DNA of 64,000 nucleotides. Origin: Murimonas intestini (GTDB lineage: Bacteria; Bacillota; Clostridia; Lachnospirales; Lachnospiraceae). A program made the position numbers and the translations under genes. Positions 1 through 9,153 of this stretch are shown here, piece after piece (the first letter of the stretch is position 1; each line of letters opens with the position of its first letter). Under the pieces are notes generated by a model, which was not told where the DNA came from, did not search any database, and saw only the letters and a program-made list of their open reading frames with translations. The stretch spans positions 1-64,000 of the forward strand of contig NZ_JANKBI010000019.1 in the NCBI RefSeq assembly GCF_024622195.1, in the 5' to 3' direction.

Positions 1-39
1 GATTTTTGCACCCTTGAATCATTTTCTCACGGCCTGTGC

Positions 40-69
40 AGCAAATGCACAGACCTGCTGAATAGTTAT
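40..69 (+). repeat. Dispersed 30-bp intergenic repeat, copy 1
   Basis: This copy ends in CCTGCTGAATAGTTAT and is one of four related copies. The others are at 30515-30544 (minus), 41452-41481 and 60658-60687. Compared by eye it differs from the 30515 copy at only a few positions. It lies upstream of the amidohydrolase promoter. Function unknown. Confidence 0.65.
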
Positions 70-129
70 ATCTTTTTTTCAATATAGCATAATAGGCGGC
101 AGAATAATAGTCTTTTTTTCAACTTTATA

Positions 130-158
130 TTGACTTTTTATCAACTTAAAGCTACATT
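130..158 (+). promoter_or_regulatory. Candidate sigma-A promoter for the amidohydrolase pair
   Basis: TTGACT (130-135), a 17-base spacer and TACATT (153-158) match the sigma-A consensus at 5/6 and 4/6 positions. An upstream direct repeat TCTTTTTTTCAA (71-82 and 111-122) gives an A/T-rich upstream region. The leader to the ATG at 253 would be about 90 bases. Confidence 0.4.
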
Positions 159-177
159 TTAAATTAGAGACAGAACA

Positions 178-226
178 TGTTTGAAAATTGCTTTCCGTGA
201 GATGTGCGGCACAGATTTTTCAAACA
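178..226 (+). promoter_or_regulatory. 5' leader stem-loop before the amidohydrolase
   Basis: TGTTTGAAAA (178-187) pairs perfectly with TTTTCAAACA (217-226), a 10-bp stem closing a 29-base loop. It sits between the candidate promoter and the AGGAGG at 241-246, so it would be in the leader mRNA. There is no T-tract, so it does not look like a simple terminator. No known riboswitch class was recognised. Confidence 0.35.
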
Positions 227-252
227 GGTTCTCATATACGAGGAGGATTGCC

Positions 253-1368
253 ATGCTTGCAATTAAATGCGGACATTTACTGCTTCCCGGCGGGAGCTTT
301 ATCACAGGCGGCGCCATTGTGACCAGCCGGGGAAAGATCCTGGAAGCCGGGCCTGATACAAAAATCCCGGAGGGATGCCCCATCCTGGATGCCTCTGATA
401 AGTGGGTGACTCCCGGACTGATAGAATCCCACGGCCACCTGTCTGAGGATTCTAACGAGATGACTGCGCCTTTTACCCCTGATATGTCAGCGATAGATGC
501 TCTGGATCCTTTTGACCCCTGCATTCCCTTGATACGCAGCGCAGGCTTTACAACCTTCTGCACCCTTCCAGGTTCATCCAATCTGGCGGGCGGTACAGGG
601 ATCGCCGTAAAGTTAAAAGAAGCACAGTGCCCGGAAGATATGATCATACCCGAATGCCAGCCCCTGAAGATGGCAATCGGTGAAAACCCTAAACTGACAT
701 ATGGAAAGAAAGGCATTACGCCGGGAAGCCGTATGGGCAATGCCGCCCTCATACGGAGGACATTTACAGAAGCTGCCGCTTACCTGGAAAAGCGTGAGAA
801 GGGAAAATTGGATGCTCCCAACAGGGCAAAGGAAGTACTTGCAGATGCCCTGGCCGGAAAGCGGCGTGTCAAGATCCACTGCCACACAGCCCAGGATATC
901 ACTATGGCGGTGCGTCTTGCGGAGGAATTCAGGCTTACTTATACTCTGGAACACGTGACAAGCGGACGGTTTACGGCAGAATATCTGGCAGAGCACCAGG
1001 TCAGCTGCTGTGTGGGTCCTCTTCTGATCCCCGCCCTGAAGCTGGAAATGAAAGATATCCATCCCTCTAATCCGGGTGTTCTTGAGAGAGCAGGCGTCTC
1101 ATTTTCACTCATCCAGGATGCCGGCTGGGATACTGTCTATCTGCCGTCTCTGGCAGGCCTCTGCACCGCCCACGGATTGAGCAGCCAGGCCGCCCTGAAC
1201 GCTCTGACGATACAGGCCGCCCGCAACCTGGGCCTTGAGAGCCGCATAGGCTCACTGGAACCCGGCAAGGACGCCGACATATCTATATTTACCGGAAATC
1301 CTTTAGAAAATACTGCTGTATGCACGGATGTGCTCATTGATGGGGTTAATTATGAAAAAAGAAAATAA
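253..1368 (+). CDS. Amidohydrolase, imidazolonepropionase-like, 371 aa
   Basis: Metal-dependent amidohydrolase of the imidazolonepropionase/dipeptidase-like branch, predicted cytosolic; substrate unknown. The ATG at 253 is chosen because AGGAGG lies at 241-246; a TTG at 181 in the same frame has no ribosome site. The usual metal ligands appear: His-x-His at H60/H62 in PGLIESHGHL, H209/H211 in KIHCHTAQD, H234 in LEHVTSG, and Asp in LIQDAGWD (about D289). The C-terminal GSLEPGKDADI is the usual amidohydrolase closing strand. The next gene starts inside the end of this one (17-base overlap), so the two are translationally coupled. The superfamily call is firm; the substrate cannot be read from sequence. 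Confidence 0.85.
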   Translation: MLAIKCGHLLLPGGSFITGGAIVTSRGKILEAGPDTKIPEGCPILDASDKWVTPGLIESHGHLSEDSNEMTAPFTPDMSAIDALDPFDPCIPLIRSAGFTTFCTLPGSSNLAGGTGIAVKLKEAQCPEDMIIPECQPLKMAIGENPKLTYGKKGITPGSRMGNAALIRRTFTEAAAYLEKREKGKLDAPNRAKEVLADALAGKRRVKIHCHTAQDITMAVRLAEEFRLTYTLEHVTSGRFTAEYLAEHQVSCCVGPLLIPALKLEMKDIHPSNPGVLERAGVSFSLIQDAGWDTVYLPSLAGLCTAHGLSSQAALNALTIQAARNLGLESRIGSLEPGKDADISIFTGNPLENTAVCTDVLIDGVNYEKRK

Positions 1369-2563
1369 ATTAAAAGAAAATACATTAAACAATAAGAATG
1401 ATGTACTGGCAGACAGCGGAAAAATAACCGCAGTAAAGGCGGGCATGATTTTTCCTGTCACAGCTCCTCCCATCCCCAGCGGAGTCATGCTTATAAGAGA
1501 TGGGAAGATCATGGCTTTAGGAGAGGGCATCCCCATCCCGGAGGGGGCAGCCGTACTTGATTATTCTAATGCTTATCTGTACCCGGGATTCATTGACGCG
1601 GGCTCACACCTGGGAGTAAATAAGGAGCCTTATAATTATTTTGAGGATGTCCTGGACGGGACTGACGCTTCCAGTCCGTTTGCGGCCGGACTGCACAGCG
1701 CAGACGCTTTCGATGCGTTCTCACCGGCCATATCCAGGGCACGCAGCGCCGGGATCACTACATGCTACATAGCTGCAGGCCATGGAAATATTATTGACGG
1801 GCAGGGGATCTGTGCAAAGCTGCGCAATTCGGCCACTGGAAGCAATATGCTGCTTCCTGGCACCGAACAGGTCAATATTACCCTGGGTGACCTGCCTGTA
1901 CGTTCTTACGCCCACAAAAACCAGGCCCCCATGACAAGGATGGCAGTTTACCAGATGCTCAGGGATAAGTTCAGGGAAGCTTCTAAAAATCCTGACGATG
2001 AAAGCCTCACCCCCATAAGGCTCCTTCTGGAGAAAAAACTCAGAGCGCGGATTTACTGCTCCGCGGCCCAGGATGTGGAGAGGGCAGTCCTTCTCGGAGA
2101 AGAATTTGATCTTGACTTTGTCATAGACGGTGCACACGAAGCCTGGAAACTCCCCGGCTTCCTAAAAGAACACCACATGCCTGTAGTCTTAAACGGCGCT
2201 CCCTTCGGGCCTGTCCTGACCCAGGTTGCCGGCTGGTATGACTTTTCCCTGGATAACGCCGCCGTACTCGCTGATTCAGGCTGTCCTTTAAGTCTCACCG
2301 CAGACGAGTCCGCCAGCACTGCGCTTCTGCCATATATGGCGGGATTTCTCATCTCCCGGGGACTCTCTGCCCTAAAAGCCCTGGAGGCCATCACCATCCG
2401 CCCTGCCGAAGTGCTGGGGCTGCAGGAGCGGACCGGTTCTCTTGAGGCAGGCAAGGACGCTGACTTTACCGTCTATTCCGGGGATGCACTTGTCTCCACC
2501 TCCAGATGTCTGGGGACTTACATTGAGGGACAGAATGTCTTTACACCTCATCCCGGCATCTGA
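1352..2563 (+). CDS. Degenerate amidohydrolase-like protein, 403 aa
   Basis: Homologous in layout to the upstream amidohydrolase: PGFIDAGSHLG near residues 79-88, RIYCSAAQD near 233-241, and GSLEAGKDADF near 362-372. Aligned with its neighbour, most metal ligands are replaced: H60 by G84, H209 by Y235, H211 by S237, H234 by G260. Only H86 and D317 remain. The fold is kept but the metal centre is probably lost, so a structural, regulatory or substrate-binding partner of the upstream enzyme is likely (inference). The ATG at 1352 follows a GGGG stretch and overlaps the upstream gene by 17 bases. Its 3' end overlaps the convergent response-regulator gene by 23 bases. Confidence 0.75.
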   Translation: MKKENKLKENTLNNKNDVLADSGKITAVKAGMIFPVTAPPIPSGVMLIRDGKIMALGEGIPIPEGAAVLDYSNAYLYPGFIDAGSHLGVNKEPYNYFEDVLDGTDASSPFAAGLHSADAFDAFSPAISRARSAGITTCYIAAGHGNIIDGQGICAKLRNSATGSNMLLPGTEQVNITLGDLPVRSYAHKNQAPMTRMAVYQMLRDKFREASKNPDDESLTPIRLLLEKKLRARIYCSAAQDVERAVLLGEEFDLDFVIDGAHEAWKLPGFLKEHHMPVVLNGAPFGPVLTQVAGWYDFSLDNAAVLADSGCPLSLTADESASTALLPYMAGFLISRGLSALKALEAITIRPAEVLGLQERTGSLEAGKDADFTVYSGDALVSTSRCLGTYIEGQNVFTPHPGI

Positions 2564-4079
2564 ACTGCCTGGGAGAAAGTCCCGTATACTCCTTGAATAT
2601 CCGGCTGAAGTAGGAAACATCCCTGTAGCCTACAAGCTCTGCAATATCTTTCAGCAGCGCGTCTGTGTGAATGAGCTGCTCCTTGGCCTTCTCCAGGCGC
2701 AGCTCAGTAATGAGCCGGTTGACAGATATTCCTTTTATGATGCTGAACTGGTTTGCGATATAGTTGGCGTTATAATTAAACTGCCGGACAAATTCCTCTA
2801 TGGGGACAGGCTCTGCATAATGCTCTAAAATATATTCATACAGCAGGTCCACAACATCCTCCACCCTTTTATTCAGCCTGCTCTCCCGGGCTGTCTTGTT
2901 CATCTCATTTATGATCTGGCTGATCCCCTCCAAAAGACCGGGAAAATCAGTGGATCTCCCAACTGCTGCGTCAGCTTTATAAAGCAGTTCTTCCATCCTG
3001 TACTTCTTCATAAGCACAGGTGAGCTTCTGTATATCTCAGTAAGCAGGTATTTTATGCTGAACAGACAGCTGGACTGGGATATCCTCTCCGCACTCCATC
3101 TCTCACACATCCTGTCAAACAGCTTTATAATACCGCTTATCTCATTTTGGGCCAGCAGCGATTCTAATTTTCTCTTTTCATCATTATGAATAGCAAGCAC
3201 AGCGCCCTGCTCCTGCTCTCTCTCCAGAAAGCAGGCATGGCTTCTGCCTAACAGGGCATGGTTGGCCATACACTGGCGTATCTGCTGATAGATGCCCTTA
3301 AGCTGTCCCGGTGAAGAAAGGGCATCCGATATCACCATGTTGACAGGCATTCCCAGGCGTTTTTCGTAGAAAGACAGCTCATTTACAAGACGTTTAACAG
3401 GATCTATATAATGATCACTGGCCAGCAGCAGGATCAGCCTTTCATTTTCAGCCCTTCCTTCCAATACTATGCACCTGTCCTCACCCTGCAGGCAGCCACA
3501 GAGCCATTCCTCCATTTGGGAACTGCCCCACACCTCCCTGTCAGGATGTATGAACTCCTCGGCCCAGCTGGAAAACGGACCTGCACACACCATAAAAAGA
3601 TAAGCACATCTGCCCTCCCCCCAGCCTGACGGAGTTTTTATATCCTCTGTTATTCCGTTAAATATCAGTCCCCTCAGAGCCTCTTTTTCTTCATCCTCCT
3701 TTTCACTGATTATCCTGTCACAGAGCTTCTTTAATACGTCATAAAGCTCACCCCGTACAGGCGGTTTCAGAATGTATTCCTCCACGCCGTATTGGATGGC
3801 CTTTTTGGCATATTCAAATTCGCTGTAACCGCTGAGCACAATATACTGGATCCCCGGATAGGTCTTCTGGCTCTTTTCAATAAGCTCAAGCCCGCTCATT
3901 CCCGGCATGCGTATATCCGTAATCACCACATCCGGCTTCTTCTGCCCGATGAGCTTCATCGCATCTATTCCGTTTCCGCATCCTCCCTGTACCTCTATGG
4001 GCAGCTCCAGGCTTTCTACGAGCTGCATGATCCCCATCAGTATAGCCGGTTCATCTTCCACGATCAAAACGTCAATCAT
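2541..4079 (-). CDS. AraC-type response regulator (YesN-like), 512 aa
   Basis: Cytosolic DNA-binding response regulator. The N-terminal receiver has the acidic cluster VEDEP (residues 7-11), phospho-acceptor D55 in VVITDIRMPG and the conserved lysine K105 in YILKPP. A long linker follows, then a C-terminal AraC helix-turn-helix pair (about 405-512) ending GLSPRQFR. The ATG at 4079 is chosen because AAAGGAG sits nine bases upstream; it overlaps the end of the kinase gene by eight bases. It should respond to the adjacent YesM-type kinase and activate the transporter/glycosidase operon (established for the family, inferred here). Confidence 0.9.
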   Translation of the reverse strand: MIDVLIVEDEPAILMGIMQLVESLELPIEVQGGCGNGIDAMKLIGQKKPDVVITDIRMPGMSGLELIEKSQKTYPGIQYIVLSGYSEFEYAKKAIQYGVEEYILKPPVRGELYDVLKKLCDRIISEKEDEEKEALRGLIFNGITEDIKTPSGWGEGRCAYLFMVCAGPFSSWAEEFIHPDREVWGSSQMEEWLCGCLQGEDRCIVLEGRAENERLILLLASDHYIDPVKRLVNELSFYEKRLGMPVNMVISDALSSPGQLKGIYQQIRQCMANHALLGRSHACFLEREQEQGAVLAIHNDEKRKLESLLAQNEISGIIKLFDRMCERWSAERISQSSCLFSIKYLLTEIYRSSPVLMKKYRMEELLYKADAAVGRSTDFPGLLEGISQIINEMNKTARESRLNKRVEDVVDLLYEYILEHYAEPVPIEEFVRQFNYNANYIANQFSIIKGISVNRLITELRLEKAKEQLIHTDALLKDIAELVGYRDVSYFSRIFKEYTGLSPRQFRCRDEV

Positions 4080-5883
4080 TGCTGTCATCTCCTTTAAACT
4101 CAAACGTCACACAGGATCCTCCTCCGTCTCTGTTTGATACGGTCAAATGTATCTTCCCTCCGGAATAAAGAGCCAGCCTGGCATAGGTATTGATGAGAGC
4201 CAAACCTCCTATTCCCATATCAGGCAGGCTGCTGCCATCCTTTAGCTCCTCCTCCAGCCTTCCAAACTGTTCCTCCAGCCTTTCCATGGCCTCATCCAAA
4301 AAGCCTGTGCCGTTATCCAGCACCTTCAGGACCCAGCCCGTCTTTGTATAGCTTCCCTTTATCCCGATCCAGTATTCTTCTTCTGTACAGTCGGCAAGAC
4401 TATGCTGAAAACAGTTTTCTGCAACTGGCTGAAGGATAAACTTAGGTATCATGATATCCTCCATCCCATTCTCCACCGTAACCTCATACTTTAACTTATC
4501 CAGATAGCGGTACCCCATCAGCTTCAGATAAGTAGTCACATGCTCCAGCTCCTCTCCCAGCCTGACTACAGGGTTCCCCGTCCTGGTAGTGTACTGAAGC
4601 ATCCTGGTAAGGCAGGAGCACATATCCATGATCTCGGGTGCGTTCTTCTGATACCCCATCAGTCCTATGACAGAGAGGATATTGTGCATGAAGTGGGGAT
4701 TTATCTGCGCCTGCAGCACCTCATAATTTGCCTTGATCTCCCTTGTTCTGGATTCCACCAGCTCATCCCTCGATCTTTTGATCCCTGAGAGCATCTCATG
4801 GAATGCATTTGTCAGCAGGAGTATCTCATTATTCGAGGTATTGATCTTCGGACCAAGAGACAGCTTTTTGTAGTCCATGTGCTCGATCTCATCCCTCAGC
4901 TGCCGGATAGGCCTGTTCATAGTCCAGGAGATCATGAAAACCACTGCTATCACAAGCAGGAGGACGCTTGTCCCCAGAACCAGTATGGTAACTGTCATTC
5001 TGTAAATGGGCTGCATATACGCATTTGTCTCAATGAAGAAAAATATCCTCATATCGTAATTTTCAAGCCCTGATGTGCAGACAGTATACTTTGAGCCGTC
5101 CAGCTCTATTTCCTCCAGCACCTGGTCCGGCTTTTTCTCAGTGCCATATTCATACAGCTGCCCCTTCAGGCCGGCCGGCACATCCTCTGTGGTGTAGAAA
5201 ACCGTGTCCTTGTACATCACAACGCCGTGTACAGGATAATCCTGCATCTGCATCTGGAATATGTCCCTGATCCATTCATCTCCATACTGAATGTCCACCA
5301 GTCCGTATCTGGAAAATTCATCCTGTATCAGCCTTGCAAATGAAAATGTCCTCTCGTCTGTTCTTCCGTATGGGTCCGGCCCCACCGGAATGATCTTCTT
5401 GCTGACCTGGTTTTCCAGCATATCATTTATCCAGCCTATAGACATGACCTTTTCCTTATTAAGTGAATCTGACTTGTAAAGGGTGAGGCTTACCTCATCA
5501 TACTTTCCGGAGATCACATTGAAGCTTTTGTGGGAAAATCTTGTTCCGCTCACTCCAATTATCTCACTCTGGATGGTTCTCTCCGCGTCCAGGTTATACA
5601 TGAAATAATTCTGAGGGGAATCATAGGAAATGGCATCCTTTAAAATACCTTTCACCGAAGAATTTGCGGCCAGGCTCAAAGACATATCGCTCATCTCATC
5701 CAGTATGCTCTCAAACTGGGACACTGCCTTAGATGCCAGCTGTTCCATGGCATTATCTGTCATCTGCCTGGTATTTTTTATCTGAGAGGTGCAGTAGACA
5801 GCCAAAAAGGCCAGAAATACCCCAGTAATTATACCTCCGTATACTATCAGAAGCCTTTTCAGATAGCTCACCCTTTTAAGCAC
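4072..5883 (-). CDS. YesM-type sensor histidine kinase, 603 aa
   Basis: Membrane sensor kinase. One transmembrane helix at about residues 11-32, a large extracellular sensor domain, a second helix at 296-320, a HAMP-like linker, then the His_kinase region with H397 in QINPHFMHN. ATPase boxes are QPVAENCFQHS (about 482) and LDNGTGF (about 518). The start is GTG at 5883 with AGGAGG eight bases upstream. It follows the permease gene with a 12-base gap and overlaps its response regulator by eight bases, so transporter, kinase and regulator are one transcription unit. The ligand is probably a sugar or the loaded binding protein (inference). Confidence 0.9.
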   Translation of the reverse strand: MLKRVSYLKRLLIVYGGIITGVFLAFLAVYCTSQIKNTRQMTDNAMEQLASKAVSQFESILDEMSDMSLSLAANSSVKGILKDAISYDSPQNYFMYNLDAERTIQSEIIGVSGTRFSHKSFNVISGKYDEVSLTLYKSDSLNKEKVMSIGWINDMLENQVSKKIIPVGPDPYGRTDERTFSFARLIQDEFSRYGLVDIQYGDEWIRDIFQMQMQDYPVHGVVMYKDTVFYTTEDVPAGLKGQLYEYGTEKKPDQVLEEIELDGSKYTVCTSGLENYDMRIFFFIETNAYMQPIYRMTVTILVLGTSVLLLVIAVVFMISWTMNRPIRQLRDEIEHMDYKKLSLGPKINTSNNEILLLTNAFHEMLSGIKRSRDELVESRTREIKANYEVLQAQINPHFMHNILSVIGLMGYQKNAPEIMDMCSCLTRMLQYTTRTGNPVVRLGEELEHVTTYLKLMGYRYLDKLKYEVTVENGMEDIMIPKFILQPVAENCFQHSLADCTEEEYWIGIKGSYTKTGWVLKVLDNGTGFLDEAMERLEEQFGRLEEELKDGSSLPDMGIGGLALINTYARLALYSGGKIHLTVSNRDGGGSCVTFEFKGDDSND

Positions 5884-5895
5884 CGGCCAATCCTC

Positions 5896-6717
5896 CTATC
5901 CTTTTACAGCACCTGCCACCATGCCGTCTACTATATATTTTTGTCCGCTCAGATACACAACTATAACCGGCACACTGGATACCAGGATATGTGCGCAGAC
6001 AAGATTCCACTGGGATGAAAATTTTCCCATAAATCCATATACACCCATCACCAGCGTCCATTTATTGGAATCTGTGATCAGGTACAGAGGGAACTGAAAA
6101 TCATTCCAGATAAACATGAACAATGTCACTGCAATGGTGGTTATGACAGGCTTCGTCAGGGGCAGGATCACCTGTATAAAAAGCCGCATGGGTGTACATC
6201 CGTCTACTACAGCAGCTTCATCCATCTCTTTTGGCAGTGACTGGAATGCCCCATAGGAGAGCATCACGGTCATCGGAAGAAAGATAGCCACGTAAACCAG
6301 GATAAGGCCCGCATATTTATTATACAGATGGAGTCCTTTGAGCACCTCGATCAGTGATATAAGCTGGACGGGCAGCACAAGGCCTGCCATAAAATATTTG
6401 TGTACGATCTTATTCAGCCTGCTCCTGTTCCTGGCAAGAGCAAAAGCCGCCATTGTGCCAAGCCCTGCTGAGAGCAGCACACCACATACGGTGATTATAG
6501 CACTGTTCAAAAAGGATGAGAACACTCTTCCCTCAATGAGCACTACTTTGAAATTCTCCCACCTCAGTGATGACGGCAGCTCCATACTCATAATGTCTGC
6601 CTCTGCAGGTGTCTTTAATGAATTCAGTATTACCAGCACCATGGGCAGGATCACCAGGAGGCTCAGCACCCACATGACTGCTGCCAGCAGGATCCGTCTT
6701 CTCTTTTGTTTTTTCAT
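5896..6717 (-). CDS. CUT1 sugar ABC permease, MalG-like, 273 aa
   Basis: Inner-membrane subunit of a carbohydrate ABC importer (MalG/YesQ type). Multiple transmembrane helices; the EAA loop that docks the ATPase is MDEAAVVDG followed by LPLTKP; C-terminus VAGAVKG is typical of MalG-like proteins. ATG at 6717 has GGAGG upstream and overlaps the MalF-like permease gene by four bases (ATGA). No ATPase gene accompanies the pair. Confidence 0.92.
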   Translation of the reverse strand: MKKQKRRRILLAAVMWVLSLLVILPMVLVILNSLKTPAEADIMSMELPSSLRWENFKVVLIEGRVFSSFLNSAIITVCGVLLSAGLGTMAAFALARNRSRLNKIVHKYFMAGLVLPVQLISLIEVLKGLHLYNKYAGLILVYVAIFLPMTVMLSYGAFQSLPKEMDEAAVVDGCTPMRLFIQVILPLTKPVITTIAVTLFMFIWNDFQFPLYLITDSNKWTLVMGVYGFMGKFSSQWNLVCAHILVSSVPVIVVYLSGQKYIVDGMVAGAVKG

Positions 6718-7586
6718 TGGTCCGCCTCCATTCTGGAAAGTCCTCCGTTCACAATTGCAAAAATCAGGATAATAAATATAGTCAGGCACATATTTGCAGC
6801 ACTTCCCACTCCCATAGCGCCATTTCCAAGATACTTATAGACCGTGGTGCTCAGTACCTCAGTAGAGAAACCAGGCCCTCCCTTAGTCAGTGCAATGATC
6901 AGGTCAAATACCTTCAGCCCTCCGATAACATTTAAAGATATGACTGTATTTAAAGTGGGCATCATCAGGGGCAGAGTTATTGTCCTGAACTTCTGCCAGC
7001 CGGTGGCGCCGTCAATAGTTGCCGCCTCGTAATATTCACTGGATATGCTCTGCAGCCCTGCCAGTATGATGATCATGCAGAACCCTGATCCCCTCCATAT
7101 CTCCACAAAGATAACGGAAGCCATGGCAGTGGACGGCTGCCCCAGCCAGTCATTAGCTCCCAGGGCGGGGCTGAAAATGTGAAACAGTTGGTTGAGAAGC
7201 CCTGTATTAGGCATCAGTATGGATTTAAATATAATCCCCACTATAAGAGTGCTTAAAACAGCCGGCAGATAAAAAACTGTCCGCAGGGCATTCCTTGTCC
7301 TCATCTTTGTATTGAGTGCAAGAGCAAGAGCAAAACCAAGAGCGGTCTTACATATGGTAGTCAGGACCGTAAATGCAATAGTATTGCCGAATCCGCTCTT
7401 AAACATAGAATCTCCAAGCAGTACCTTATAATTCTCAAGTCCGCAGAAGGTCTTCTGCGAGGAATAGATGGTCCAGTTAGTAAAAGAATACAGCAGTCCC
7501 AGCACACTTGGCAGGATAAAAATAACAGTATAAATAATAAAAGGTATAAACCAGAAATAATTTGGATATGTTTTCTTTGGATTCAT
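6714..7586 (-). CDS. CUT1 sugar ABC permease, MalF-like, 290 aa
   Basis: Inner-membrane subunit partner of the MalG-like permease. The first helix lies at about residues 11-34 (FWFIPFIIYTVIFILPSVLG), the EAA loop is YYEAATIDGATGWQKF followed by LPLMMPT, and the length suits the family. Start at 7586 has GGGGAGG six bases upstream. It lies between the solute-binding protein and the MalG-like gene in the same operon. Confidence 0.92.
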   Translation of the reverse strand: MNPKKTYPNYFWFIPFIIYTVIFILPSVLGLLYSFTNWTIYSSQKTFCGLENYKVLLGDSMFKSGFGNTIAFTVLTTICKTALGFALALALNTKMRTRNALRTVFYLPAVLSTLIVGIIFKSILMPNTGLLNQLFHIFSPALGANDWLGQPSTAMASVIFVEIWRGSGFCMIIILAGLQSISSEYYEAATIDGATGWQKFRTITLPLMMPTLNTVISLNVIGGLKVFDLIIALTKGGPGFSTEVLSTTVYKYLGNGAMGVGSAANMCLTIFIILIFAIVNGGLSRMEADQ

Positions 7587-7649
7587 GCAGTACCTCCCCT
7601 ATAATGCGAAGGGAGCTGCCAGCAGCGGCAGCCCCCAGATTTCTTACTG

Positions 7650-9056
7650 TCAGAAGCCTTCCATACCAAGCGCCTTACAGATCTGCGCTCTCATAGTATC
7701 GTATTCTTTTACCGCTTCTTCTGCAGTCTTATTTCCTATCAGAACCTCCTGTGCCAGCTTGCACAGTCCGTCAAAGTCCTGACCCTGTACGAGTGAATTA
7801 TGTCCGTAATGGAAAGAGTACTTTCCTGCATTCAGATCCTCTATCAGCTGCTTTGTAGGCGTGAGGCATTCTACCTCCACATCCTTCCACGGTGTGGAAG
7901 CTTCACCCATTGCTTTATAAAACTCATTCAGATTTTCCTGCTCCGTACAGAATCTGAAGAAATCCTTTACTATATCCGTGTGCTTACCGTCTTTGGGAAT
8001 ATACCACTGCGCTGTCGTTCCTGCAAAATATGTATCGGCATCTCCTATATAGTAGGGAATAAATATCATGTTTTCAGATGAACCAGGGTATTTTTCTTCC
8101 ATTGTCTTGTCCCAGGTGGTAAGGCCGATCGTGACTCCACAGAGATTTTCACCAAATGCCTTAAATTCCCCGTCCCAGGAATCAGCCATAGTATTGGCAC
8201 CCAGCCAGCCCTTTTCATTCCATCTGCGCAGGTCTTCAAGCACGGATGTCATTCCCGGGATCTCTGAATAAGTGATCTCATTTCTATCCAGCTTATTGAT
8301 CAGTTCCGGATCTGCATCCAGGGCTTTCTGGATTCCTCCGCTTGTCATATTCCCTACCAGCCACGGATCTTTCGAACCGAGATACATAGGCTGTATTCCA
8401 TTATCCTTTAAGGTCTCAAAGCATTTCTCCAGTTCTTCCTTGGAGGCCGGTATCTCCAGCTTATTATCTTCAAATACCTTTTTGTTGACTGCAAAGCAGA
8501 AGTATCCCTGTCCTCCCATGGGGAGTCCCCAGATCTTTCCGTTCACCATCATCGCTTCCTCATTGACCAGCTGGTCCGCCCACGGCTCCTCAGTCAGATC
8601 CAGCAGGTTTTCCTCCGGAAGCATGTAGGTGTGCTCCCTCACAGAACCTGAGTTAAAGATAATATCCGGAAGCTCCTTTGTGGCAAATTTTGTCTTTACA
8701 AGTTCTGCCGCCGTATCGTCAGGGAGCATCTGAATGTCAAACTTTACGCCTGTCTTGTCTGTATACTTCTGAAAGAGTGCTTCTCTTCCCGGTGTATCCC
8801 ATCCCTGCGCAAGCACAACACTTAACGTCACGCCGTCATAGTCCAGCGCTGCCGTGGTCTCAGTATCCTTATCCTCCCCGCCCTCTTCTGCATCTTTTTC
8901 TGATTCCTTATCCGTCTGGGCTTCTGTGCTCTTCTTAGTGCCGTCCTCTTCTGTCTCTTTTTTCGCCGGGGATCCGCCAGTCCCGCATCCCGCCAGCACA
9001 GCACCCGCTGCAAGTACGCCTGATAATAACAGCGCCGTAATCTGTTTCTTTTTCAT
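7650..9056 (-). CDS. Sugar ABC solute-binding lipoprotein, 468 aa
   Basis: Extracellular substrate-binding protein of the CUT1 importer, family 1 type. Lipoprotein signal peptide with lipobox LAGC, lipidated C24, then an acidic Lys/Glu/Asp/Thr-rich linker to about residue 70 before the binding domain. Start at 9056 has AAGGAGG upstream. It is followed by the two permeases, the kinase and the regulator. Together with the upstream GH95/GH106/GH42/RhaM genes, this suggests a rhamnose- and/or L-galactose-containing oligosaccharide as ligand (inference). Confidence 0.9.
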   Translation of the reverse strand: MKKKQITALLLSGVLAAGAVLAGCGTGGSPAKKETEEDGTKKSTEAQTDKESEKDAEEGGEDKDTETTAALDYDGVTLSVVLAQGWDTPGREALFQKYTDKTGVKFDIQMLPDDTAAELVKTKFATKELPDIIFNSGSVREHTYMLPEENLLDLTEEPWADQLVNEEAMMVNGKIWGLPMGGQGYFCFAVNKKVFEDNKLEIPASKEELEKCFETLKDNGIQPMYLGSKDPWLVGNMTSGGIQKALDADPELINKLDRNEITYSEIPGMTSVLEDLRRWNEKGWLGANTMADSWDGEFKAFGENLCGVTIGLTTWDKTMEEKYPGSSENMIFIPYYIGDADTYFAGTTAQWYIPKDGKHTDIVKDFFRFCTEQENLNEFYKAMGEASTPWKDVEVECLTPTKQLIEDLNAGKYSFHYGHNSLVQGQDFDGLCKLAQEVLIGNKTAEEAVKEYDTMRAQICKALGMEGF

Positions 9057-9094
9057 ACTGTATCCTCCTTACACCCTGTTTGTTTGATAGCCTC

Positions 9095-9100
9095 ATTATA
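9095..9100 (-). promoter_or_regulatory. Candidate internal -10 box before the binding-protein gene
   Basis: TATAAT on the minus strand 39 bases before the binding-protein ATG. No convincing -35 is seen at 16-18 bases, but a small palindrome ATGAACAATTCAT (9123-9135) lies in that area. It could be an activator-dependent internal promoter that gives higher transporter expression. Confidence 0.25.
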
Positions 9101-9153
9101 ATCCGCGCTGCTTTTTTATTACATGAACAATTCATAGAAACCATATGGACTAT

